From positions 1-6,029 of the forward strand of contig CANPYA010000077.1 in the NCBI GenBank assembly GCA_947587565.1: a stretch of 6,029 bases of DNA, in the 5' to 3' direction. The notes beneath the pieces were generated by a model, which was not told the origin of the DNA, searched no databases, and was given only the letters and a program-made list of their open reading frames with translations. Positions 1-5,441 of the stretch are shown here, one piece after another (positions within the stretch are counted from its first letter, which is position 1; every line of letters begins with the position of its first letter). The translations under genes were made by a program, and so were the position numbers. The stretch is from an uncultured Bacilli bacterium (GTDB lineage: Bacteria > Bacillota_I > Bacilli_A > RF39 > UBA660).

Positions 1-59
1 TAGCATCCAATACCAGCACTACTAAACAAACTAATATAAGTATACTTTTTATTTTTCAT
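1..59 (-). CDS. DNA cytosine-5 methyltransferase, N-terminal fragment (runs off window)
   Basis: Reading the minus strand from the ATG at 59-57 gives MKNKKYTYISLFSSAGIGC before the window ends. The segment ISLFSSAGIG (residues 9-18) is the conserved motif I of C5-type DNA methyltransferases, the F-x-x-x-G-x-G loop that binds S-adenosylmethionine, at its usual place a few residues from the N-terminus. Such enzymes methylate cytosine in DNA, often as half of a restriction-modification system. The start is supported by a perfect AGGAGG on the minus strand at 73-68, eight bases upstream. Only 19 codons are visible, so the catalytic Cys (motif IV) and target-recognition region cannot be checked, nor whether the gene is intact or has a restriction partner. 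It is divergent from the PHP-ATPase operon, with about 120 bp between the two starts. Confidence 0.8.
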   Translation of the reverse strand, partial: MKNKKYTYISLFSSAGIGC

Positions 60-67
60 GTGTTCTA

Positions 68-110
68 CCTCCTATAAAGATATTATATCATTTTTATTTA
101 ATCTTGAGAA
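68..110 (-). promoter_or_regulatory. Promoter and RBS of the cytosine methyltransferase
   Basis: On the minus strand a TATAAT -10 box lies at 87-82 and a TTCTCA -35 box (four of six consensus bases) at 110-105, separated by 17 bases. The AGGAGG ribosome binding site follows at 73-68. This promoter is back-to-back with the plus-strand promoter at 126-153, so one regulator bound between them could act on both. The intervening sequence has a direct repeat of AAGGC (110-114 and 119-123), but I see no clear palindromic operator. Confidence 0.6.
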
Positions 111-125
111 GGCTTTAAAGGCATT

Positions 126-174
126 TTGTTGTTTTTTTAATTTATGCTATAATAAATTTTAAGGATTTTGGAGG
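126..174 (+). promoter_or_regulatory. Extended -10 promoter and RBS of the PHP-ATPase operon
   Basis: TATAAT at 148-153 is preceded by TGC (145-147), giving an extended -10 element. A weak -35 (TTGTTG, 126-131) lies 16 bases upstream. Transcription would begin near 160, leaving a leader of only about 20 bases with GGAGG at 170-174, five bases before the ATG at 180. The 14 bases at 141-154 are identical to those at 2927-2940 in front of the second operon. Confidence 0.75.
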
Positions 175-179
175 TATAT

Positions 180-2312
180 ATGAAAATTGACTTACATTGT
201 CATACTAAAAAAACAAAAATTAAAGAATCAGAATTAAGAAATGTAACCCTAGAACAATTCAAAGAAAAAGTAGAACTTTCGGAAGTAAAAATTTTAGCAA
301 TCACTAATCATAATCGCTTTTTTAGGGATAATTATGAAGAATTTAAAACAGCAGTGAAAGATTCATGTTATATAATTCCGGGTATTGAATTAGATGTTGA
401 AGGTGTCAATAAATCTAGAGGACATATAATATTAATTGCTAATCCCGATGATGTAGATATTTTTGAAGATAAAATTAATCAAATAACAAAAGGATATACA
501 CCAGATAATTTTATCATTGGTAGTCATGAATTATATGACAAGTTTAAGGATATGGATATAATTTATATAGCGCATTTTTTAAAAGATAAGCAATTATCTA
601 TTGAAGATTTAAAAGATTTTGAAAGCATAATGAACAAACCGTTACGATTATTAAAAGAAGCATCTAATATTGTTTCTATTGGCGTATTGCAAAGTAATAA
701 TCATCGTGCAATGATTGGAACGGATGTAATTAATTGGAACGATTATGAAAATTATACTTTTGGAAATTTAAAATTTGAAATTAAAGATTTTAAAAGTTTA
801 ATAAAATTAGTTGATAAAGATACTCAACTTATTAGTGACCTAATAAATGAAAACTTCGATGAAAAAATTATAGTTTATGGCAAAAGCAAAACAAAAGAAT
901 ATCCATTTGAGCTTCCGATTTTTGATGATGTTAATATTATATTTGGAGATAAAGGTAGTGGAAAAACTGAAATACTAAATTCTTTAAAAGACCACTATGA
1001 AATGAATGGTGACAAATATGTTAGATTCTCTGGTGGCGATAAAGAAGAATGGTATAACAAACTCATTAGTGTTGATAAAGAAGATTATAATGTAAGCAAA
1101 TTACAATTAGATAATAATTTTTCTAATGAATTAAAAAATATTACAACTTTTAATGATGAAACACCTGCTTCTATAAAATCTTATTATAAATATTTTAAGA
1201 ACGCCTCAAAGAATAAAAAGAAATCAATGATGAAATCTTTATTTATAAGTAAAAGTCATAGTTTTAATGATAATGTTTACAACAATTTATTTAATGATTA
1301 TACTACAATTAATGATTTCATAAAAAAATTAGAAAAATTTGAATATAAAAATTACAATAGTGATGAAGTTATTAAAATTATATGTTCTTTAAATATTTTA
1401 AAAGAAAATATTTATCAAAAATATAAAGATATATGGTTAGAAGAAAATTCGTTGAAATTATTAGATGACTTTATTGAAAAAATGAATAACTATGTTTCTC
1501 AAAATATTGGAAGTCCATCAATGCCAATTGAAACTGGATTATTTAATTTTATTAAAAAAAGAATTGAATTAAGGAATAATATTCAAAATATAATAAAAAT
1601 TTTAAATGAAACTTCAAATTCAACAAGTGAATATATTGGGAAACTTGGTTTAAAAGGAAATGTCAATTTAACAACACAGTATAAATTTATTAATTTATTA
1701 AACAAAAAAGATATTGACCATACAACTCTTATTTCAAATAAAGGTGAATTAGTAAATATATTAACAAATATGGAAAAAATATCAAAAAACATATCTTCAT
1801 CAAAATTAATAGAATATGTAAAAGCAATTGCACTCGATTGTAATAATAAAAATATTGAAAGCCTAAATGATTTCATTTCAATAGAAAGATTTTTTGAAAT
1901 ATCTGATAAACCATATAAACCTTCAAAAGGAGAATTAGCAATTCTTTCATTACAACACGATCTAATATCAAAAAAGGAATATGAAATATTTTTAATTGAT
2001 GAACCAGAAGCTAATTTAGGAAGCACATATATTAATGATGAAATCGTTCCCTTGTTAAAAGATTTAGCTCACGCTAAAAAGAAAGTAGTAATTGCTACGC
2101 ATGATGCAAATATTGCAATTAGAACAAGACCATCGAATTCAATTTTAAAAATAGTTGATAATGAAAACTATAAAACATATATCGGTAATATGTTTACAGA
2201 TATTTTATATGATATTGATTCAAATGAAAAATTAAGTTGGAAAGATGAAAGTATAAAATATTTAGAAGGTGGAAAAGATGCTTTCGATGAAAGGAGTGAC
2301 TTATATGAGTAA
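180..2312 (+). CDS. PHP phosphoesterase-ABC-like ATPase fusion protein (TrlF-like)
   Basis: This is a 710-residue cytoplasmic protein with two parts. Residues 1-210 look like a PHP (polymerase and histidinol phosphatase) metal-dependent phosphoesterase: DLHCHT (His6, His8), ITNHN (His44), PGIEL (Glu70), GHIILIA (His82), IAHF (His132) and GTD (Asp182). The usual final D-x-H pair reads DVI, so one metal ligand appears lost. Residues 250-660 look like an SMC/ABC-like ATPase: Walker A GDKGSGKT (256-263), a long polar helical insert (about 270-560), a signature-like PSKGE (581-585), Walker B with catalytic Glu IDEPEANLGS (606-615) and a switch His in ATHD (641). There are no membrane segments or signal peptide. 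This architecture matches proteins I recall as TrlF-family AAA-like ATPases; the name is from memory, and the link of nuclease-ATPase fusions to phage defence is general knowledge. The in-frame TTG at 168 is rejected because GGAGG (170-174) points to ATG 180. The stop overlaps the next gene by 8 bases. Confidence 0.85.
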   Translation: MKIDLHCHTKKTKIKESELRNVTLEQFKEKVELSEVKILAITNHNRFFRDNYEEFKTAVKDSCYIIPGIELDVEGVNKSRGHIILIANPDDVDIFEDKINQITKGYTPDNFIIGSHELYDKFKDMDIIYIAHFLKDKQLSIEDLKDFESIMNKPLRLLKEASNIVSIGVLQSNNHRAMIGTDVINWNDYENYTFGNLKFEIKDFKSLIKLVDKDTQLISDLINENFDEKIIVYGKSKTKEYPFELPIFDDVNIIFGDKGSGKTEILNSLKDHYEMNGDKYVRFSGGDKEEWYNKLISVDKEDYNVSKLQLDNNFSNELKNITTFNDETPASIKSYYKYFKNASKNKKKSMMKSLFISKSHSFNDNVYNNLFNDYTTINDFIKKLEKFEYKNYNSDEVIKIICSLNILKENIYQKYKDIWLEENSLKLLDDFIEKMNNYVSQNIGSPSMPIETGLFNFIKKRIELRNNIQNIIKILNETSNSTSEYIGKLGLKGNVNLTTQYKFINLLNKKDIDHTTLISNKGELVNILTNMEKISKNISSSKLIEYVKAIALDCNNKNIESLNDFISIERFFEISDKPYKPSKGELAILSLQHDLISKKEYEIFLIDEPEANLGSTYINDEIVPLLKDLAHAKKKVVIATHDANIAIRTRPSNSILKIVDNENYKTYIGNMFTDILYDIDSNEKLSWKDESIKYLEGGKDAFDERSDLYE

Positions 2313-2607
2313 CGAAATAGTAGTAAATATTTTAACAGAAGAAGATAAAACATATATAGTTTTCAACTTTGAACAACCAATTAAATTGGAAATTACATCC
2401 GATAATAAAGAAACAATAAAAAATGTATTTTATCAAATTTTAAATCATGTTATAAATGGTAATTTCATTACATTTAAATTTACAAGAAATGGTGAAGACT
2501 TATATAATGATATTACAGAGAAGTATATTCAAGATTTAAATAACGAAATAGAGGCTCTGAAAAATAATTTTATAAATCCAATTGAAGACCAAAATAATTT
2601 GACATAA
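2305..2607 (+). CDS. Small acidic protein of unknown function, partner of the PHP-ATPase
   Basis: This encodes a 100-residue protein starting MSNEIVVNIL. I do not recognise its family. The first 70 residues alternate short hydrophobic strands (IVVNIL, YIVFNF, FITFKF) with a central helix (KETIKNVFYQILNHV), which suggests a small alpha/beta fold. The last 30 residues form a charged amphipathic helix (ITEKYIQDLNNEIEALKNNF) that may be a coiled-coil contact. There is no signal peptide, membrane segment or obvious catalytic motif. The ATG overlaps the preceding stop as ATGAGTAA (2305-2312), with AAAGGAG at 2290-2296, so translation is probably coupled to the PHP-ATPase. That makes an accessory or inhibitory subunit plausible (inference). 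An in-frame ATG at 2269 is rejected because it lies deep in the upstream gene and ATG 2305 has the good ribosome binding site. The last two sense codons, TTG ACA, double as a -35 box. Confidence 0.75.
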   Translation: MSNEIVVNILTEEDKTYIVFNFEQPIKLEITSDNKETIKNVFYQILNHVINGNFITFKFTRNGEDLYNDITEKYIQDLNNEIEALKNNFINPIEDQNNLT

Positions 2608-2626
2608 TTTTAATATTTGCTATAAT
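2599..2626 (+). promoter_or_regulatory. Consensus extended -10 promoter in front of a non-coding region
   Basis: A perfect TTGACA (2599-2604) and a perfect TATAAT (2621-2626) are separated by 16 bases, and TGC immediately precedes the -10. This is the strongest promoter in the window, yet no open reading frame with a ribosome binding site follows for about 350 bases. The -35 box spans the last two sense codons of the small gene and abuts its TAA stop. Transcription should start near 2633. Confidence 0.8.
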
Positions 2627-2632
2627 TGATTT

Positions 2633-2773
2633 AGTTGATTTAGTCAATCTTGGGAGTATAATTTTTCGAATATAAGGAAAGTTATCGCTCCAGTGGGAAA
2701 TCTGTTCGAACTATTTATAGTATTGGACTTAATATACAAAGTATCGATTTCGAAAGAAGTTGGTATTTTTTTT
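2633..2773 (+). ncRNA. Putative structured non-coding RNA, family not recognised
   Basis: About 140 bases lie between the consensus promoter and a run of eight T (2766-2773). The first hairpin is long: GGAG (2653-2656) pairs with CTCC (2688-2691), and after a small bulge the ten bases 2658-2667 pair with 2676-2685 (two G-U pairs), closing an eight-base loop. A second domain is closed by GAAATC (2697-2702) with GATTTC (2746-2751). It contains a stem of GTTC with GGAC plus an inner ACTA/TAGT, and a short ATAC/GTAT hairpin. The ends can meet: CAATCTT (2645-2651) pairs with AAGA..TTG (2754-2762). TTCGAA occurs three times. The folds were paired by eye, not calculated. No open reading frame is present. 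I do not recognise a T-box, SAM, purine or lysine riboswitch, 6S, SRP or tmRNA. The next gene has its own promoter at 2931, so this is more likely a separate RNA than a leader. It could also act as the 3' end of the upstream operon. Confidence 0.5.
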
Positions 2774-2930
2774 GTTTAAGTTAAAGAAAGGACAGAATTA
2801 CATAATTAAAATTATAAAGAAAAAATTAGTGAATGATAAAGAATTAAGAAAAAAATAGAATTTATATGTAATTTTTGTAATAGAAATTCTACTATAATTT
2901 TGTTAAATAGATTAAAATTTTCTGTTTTTA
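2774..2930. other. AT-rich non-coding spacer
   Basis: I see no gene here on either strand. The AAAGGA near 2785 resembles a ribosome binding site but has no usable start codon with an open frame behind it. The only structure noted is the inverted repeat listed at 2857-2891. Confidence 0.5.
2857..2891. repeat. Inverted repeat upstream of the synthetase/ASCH operon promoter
   Basis: TAGAATTT (2857-2864) and AAATTCTA (2884-2891) are perfect 8-base reverse complements separated by 19 bases. They lie about 40-75 bases upstream of the -10 box at 2934. This could be an operator or a hairpin, but an 8-base AT-rich repeat can arise by chance. Confidence 0.3.
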
Positions 2931-2973
2931 TGCTATAATATTTAACGAAACAAATATTAATTAAAAAGTGGGG
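2931..2973 (+). promoter_or_regulatory. Extended -10 promoter and RBS of the synthetase-like/ASCH operon
   Basis: TGC (2931-2933) plus TATAAT (2934-2939) form an extended -10. No good -35 box lies 16-18 bases upstream (ATTAAA is at 2911-2916), as is common for extended -10 promoters. Transcription would start near 2946, giving a leader of about 35 bases. The purine-rich AGTGGGG (2967-2973) sits seven bases before the ATG at 2981. The 14 bases at 2927-2940 repeat those at 141-154. Confidence 0.65.
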
Positions 2974-2980
2974 TAATATT

Positions 2981-4058
2981 ATGAAAATTAATTGTGATGG
3001 TATTGTGCATAATCCACTTGGAGGAGCTTCATATATGTTTGAAAAAGAAATAATACCATATATTTTAAAACAATATACAAAAAATATAATTAAAATTAGT
3101 GTTGGTGCTCAGCCTAATTCGTCACCACATTTTGGTACTTTAGAAACAATAGCACTCTCTTTTGTACTGGCGTCAAATATTATGAAATATGATAAAACAA
3201 GAAAGTTATAATTTTATACGAAGTAATTGATTCAGCTCCAAGCGTAACATCAATAATTAATAAAATAAAATATCAAAAAAGTCTAAAATATATGGGAAAA
3301 ATAAATGAATTTTTCAATGAATATTTAGAAATTTTAGATTATTATAAAAATTTAACGGGCATTAATTATGAAATAAGATATCAAAAAGAATTTAATAGTC
3401 AGCCTGAAATATCTAGCATTATTAAAAAGATTATTGAAAATAAAGAATATATCAGTTCAAGACTTGATCCAAAATATAATAAAATCAGAATTAGAATGTC
3501 TTGCCCAAAATGTGGATTAACTGATAAGAATAGTATTTTAAACAAATATGAAAATAATAAGATAATATTTAATTGCCCTATACATGGTGAGTATTATGCA
3601 GATTTAAACAAAGATACATCGATGCTAGAATACAATTCACCATATAGAAATTTAATTAGATGTATTTATTATACTTTAGTTAATAATAATCCTAATTACG
3701 ATTATCAAATTATTAGAGTTACGGGAAGTGACTATGCAGGATTTTATCAAGAAGAAATGAGATATAAGCTTGCTTCCTATTTAGGTATCCAGCACATACG
3801 TTGTCAATGATATTTTATGCTCCACTTATATTAGATTGGTCTGGTGCAAAAATGTCTAAATCGTTATATGTTAAAGAAGGTGCTTATTCAGATATTCCTA
3901 CTGCATTTATTAATTATAAATATTTAAAACAGGAATATGGATTAGATGGTTTAAAAAAATTATATAATATTGTTTCTAATTGGTTTGAAAATCCTTATAT
4001 GCTTTTTAGGCATTATACAATTTATTATTTTATTAAGGAGTTTGAAGAAAATGAATAA
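2981..4058 (+). pseudogene. Short class I lysyl-tRNA-synthetase-like protein, interrupted by two frameshifts
   Basis: Three consecutive frames form one protein. Frame one runs from 2981 to about 3204, frame two to about 3789, and frame three to the TAA at 4056-4058. One missing base in the AAA run at 3202-3204 and one in the CC at 3789-3790 explain both shifts; restoring them gives exactly 359 residues. Class I synthetase landmarks appear in order. The HIGH-type motif is PHFGT (residues 49-53). CPKC (175-178) and CPIH (199-202) look like a zinc knuckle. GSDYAGF (249-255) sits where LysRS-I has its GKD loop, and a perfect KMSKS lies at 291-295 (bases 3849-3863). The order and the zinc insert fit class I LysRS (LysK type, usually about 500-530 residues). 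Only about 64 residues follow KMSKS, so the helical anticodon-binding domain is missing. Lysine specificity is inferred from family resemblance. The protein may act on a substrate other than intact tRNA. The shifts may be true decay or base-calling errors. The end overlaps the ASCH gene as ATGAATAA. Confidence 0.75.
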
Positions 4059-4467
4059 TGCAATTTTTATCAGTATTAATCCTATAGCATCAAATAAAAT
4101 TGAAAAAGGAATAAAGACATATGAATTTAGAAATTATATTCCCAAAAAAGAGTTTAATAAACTTTATGTATATGTTACTACCCCCATTTGTGAATTAAAA
4201 TATATAATGGAAATAACAAATATAATTAGCACCCCTCAAAAAATAGAAATTGAAGGAGATGGCAATGAACTTTTTAATGAAGGAAAAAAATCAAAATACG
4301 CATATAAAATTGATAAAGTTTATAAGATAACTCATCCTATAAAACTATCTACTTTAAGAGAGAAATTTAATTTCACTCCACCACAAAGTTATGCATATGA
4401 AACAAGATATCAAGAGCTATCTGCTTTTTTGGAAAGAAGTGACAAGAAATTAGTATGGAAAAGATAA
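4051..4467 (+). CDS. ASCH-domain (PUA-like) protein
   Basis: This is a 138-residue single-domain protein. The N-terminus ISINPIASNKIEKG is followed by the ASCH signature G-x-K-x-x-E-x-R at Gly20, Lys22, Glu25 and Arg27. Next come a strand-turn region, YVYVTTPICELKYIMEI (about 42-58), a KYAYKI segment (103-108), and an ITHPIKLSTLREKF...PPQSYAYE tail. ASCH domains share the PUA-like beta-barrel and are linked to RNA binding or modification; the E. coli member YqfB is an amidohydrolase of N4-acetylcytidine. Which activity applies here is not visible. The ATG at 4051 overlaps the synthetase-like stop by eight bases, and AAGGAG lies at 4035-4040, so translation is coupled. In-frame upstream starts near 3970 are rejected because they lie inside the synthetase-like frame. 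The end overlaps the next ASCH gene by 13 bases, which supports one functional unit. Confidence 0.75.
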   Translation: MNNAIFISINPIASNKIEKGIKTYEFRNYIPKKEFNKLYVYVTTPICELKYIMEITNIISTPQKIEIEGDGNELFNEGKKSKYAYKIDKVYKITHPIKLSTLREKFNFTPPQSYAYETRYQELSAFLERSDKKLVWKR

Positions 4468-5156
4468 TAAATTTAGATATAAATGATCAAGCATTTAAAG
4501 CCATAAAAAATGGTATCAAAAAAGTAGAAATAAGAGTTACTACTAATAAAGAAAAGAAAGATTATGGTAATATTAATTCAGGAGATATAATTATTTTTTC
4601 AAATTCTAAAAATGAAAGATTAAGATGCAAAGTAATAGAAAACATATGGTATAAAAATGAAAAGGAATTATTAATGGTTGAAGGGACAAAATATACCTTA
4701 TCATCTACTAAAGATTTCCAAACAGGTGTCAAATCGATTAATTCGTTTAAAAATTATACTCAAGGAATAAAAGAAAACGGCATATATGCAATTCACATTA
4801 AATCTATAGAAGTTAATAATTTTGATATGAAGTTAAAAAAAGAATATTATAATTCTGTCATCAAAGGAACTAAAAGAATAGAATTAAGATTAAATGACGA
4901 AAAAAGGCAAAAAATAAAAATAAATGATACAATAACATTTCATTTATTTGATGATTATAATAAATTTTTTACAGTTAAAGTTGTGGGATTGTCTTACTAT
5001 AAATCAATACAAGATTTAATAAATGATTATAAAATAGAAAATTTAATTTCCAATAATATTACATCAGAAGAATTAACTAATATTTTTAATAGTATTTATA
5101 AATTAGAAGATCAAGAAAAGTATGGTATTTTAGGTATCAGTTTCGTTATTATTTAA
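4455..5156 (+). CDS. Tandem double ASCH-domain protein
   Basis: This 233-residue protein is built of two ASCH units. Unit one (about residues 5-115) has G-x-K-x-x-E-x-R at Gly20, Lys22, Glu25 and Arg27, followed by INSGDIIIFSN. Unit two (about 122-233) has the same motif at Gly138, Lys140, Glu143 and Arg145, followed by LNDEKRQKIKINDTITFHLF. The second unit is the closer match to typical ASCH proteins, which read ELRLNDEKRQKIKVGD in the same place. No membrane segment or signal is present. Tandem PUA-like folds would suit binding of a folded RNA or a pseudo-dimeric active site (inference). The start overlaps the single-ASCH gene by 13 bases with only a weak GGAAAG near 4431, so expression probably depends on translation of the gene before it. 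It is the last gene of the operon; the plus-strand terminator at 5317 lies 160 bases downstream. Confidence 0.75.
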   Translation: MEKIINLDINDQAFKAIKNGIKKVEIRVTTNKEKKDYGNINSGDIIIFSNSKNERLRCKVIENIWYKNEKELLMVEGTKYTLSSTKDFQTGVKSINSFKNYTQGIKENGIYAIHIKSIEVNNFDMKLKKEYYNSVIKGTKRIELRLNDEKRQKIKINDTITFHLFDDYNKFFTVKVVGLSYYKSIQDLINDYKIENLISNNITSEELTNIFNSIYKLEDQEKYGILGISFVII

Positions 5157-5201
5157 TTTTAAGATAAATTACAATTTGTTTTAATAGTTTATATGAATAA
5201 A

Positions 5202-5230
5202 TTTACTAAATGTAAAATATGTAATATAAT
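5202..5230 (+). promoter_or_regulatory. Possible promoter in the convergent intergenic region
   Basis: TTTACT (5202-5207, four of six matches to TTGACA) and TATAAT (5225-5230) are 17 bases apart. No gene follows on the plus strand before the terminator at 5317. In such AT-rich DNA a chance match is quite possible. Confidence 0.35.
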
Positions 5231-5236
5231 TATATT

Positions 5237-5340
5237 AGTTAGTAGTTATTACTACCTATTATTAAGTATGAGAAAAGTTATTCGACTTCTTCTCTATACG
5301 CTCCATTTTGATAATTACTCACACCTTTTGTGTGAGTTTT
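5237..5340 (+). ncRNA. Possible short RNA, or long structured 3' end of the ASCH operon
   Basis: Between a possible promoter and a clear terminator, about 100 bases can form three hairpins in a row. The first pairs GTAGT (5242-5246) with ACTAC (5251-5255). The second pairs GTATGAGAAAAGT (5266-5278) with 5285-5299, with two single-base bulges and a six-base loop. The third is the terminator stem. There is no open reading frame. If the promoter is not real, the region is the structured 3' untranslated end of the ASCH mRNA. Confidence 0.3.
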
Positions 5341-5346
5341 CTTTTG
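5317..5346 (+). terminator. Rho-independent terminator, plus strand
   Basis: ACTCACAC (5317-5324) and GTGTGAGT (5330-5337) form a perfect 8-base-pair stem with a CTTTT loop, followed by a T-rich tail (TTTCTTTTGT). It ends the ASCH operon or the possible small RNA. The minus strand lacks a T run on the other side, so this one works rightward. Confidence 0.8.
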
Positions 5347-5357
5347 TTTATTTTTTG

Positions 5358-5402
5358 TCAAAATAAAAACGCACTTGTAAATTGACAAAATCAATTAAAG
5401 TG
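5358..5402 (-). terminator. Rho-independent terminator for the DUF1016 nuclease gene, minus strand
   Basis: Read on the minus strand, CACTT (5402-5398) pairs with AAGTG (5376-5372), and AATTGA (5396-5391) pairs with TCAATT (5385-5380) around a TTTTG loop, with a small internal loop between the two stems. A T-rich tail follows (TTTTTATTTT). It lies 40 bases past the stop of the convergent nuclease gene. Confidence 0.7.
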
Positions 5403-5441
5403 GTCATATTTTAATAATTTTTATCCTATTAATATTTATGT

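Noticed and set aside
1583..2026. 147-codon open frame on the minus strand
   Set aside because: It lies wholly inside the PHP-ATPase gene, antisense to it, and its hydrophobic, Phe/Ser-rich product is typical of reading AT-rich coding DNA backwards.
2168..2353. 61-codon open frame on the minus strand
   Set aside because: It is antisense to the overlap of the PHP-ATPase and small-protein genes, with a low-complexity Leu/Ser/Tyr product.
2676..2696. Likeness of GGAAAG...GCTCC to the P4 region of RNase P RNA
   Set aside because: The matching 3' half of the RNase P core (ACAGAA-type segment) is absent, and only about 140 bases are available. The GGAAAG also pairs well inside a local hairpin.
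2703..2712. GTTCGAAC resembling the T-loop of a tRNA, suggesting a tRNA-like RNA beside the synthetase-like gene
   Set aside because: The flanking bases form at most three of five T-stem pairs. I find no acceptor stem, D-arm or CCA end.
2633..2980. T-box or lysine riboswitch controlling the LysRS-like gene
   Set aside because: No T-box AGGGUGG-type element or recognisable lysine-riboswitch core is present. The gene has its own promoter at 2931 after the RNA's T tract.
3200..3211. Programmed -1 frameshift at AAAG followed by a nearby stop
   Set aside because: It is not a strong X-XXY-YYZ heptamer, and the second break at 3789 has no slippery site. Two independent deletions, or base-calling errors, are simpler.
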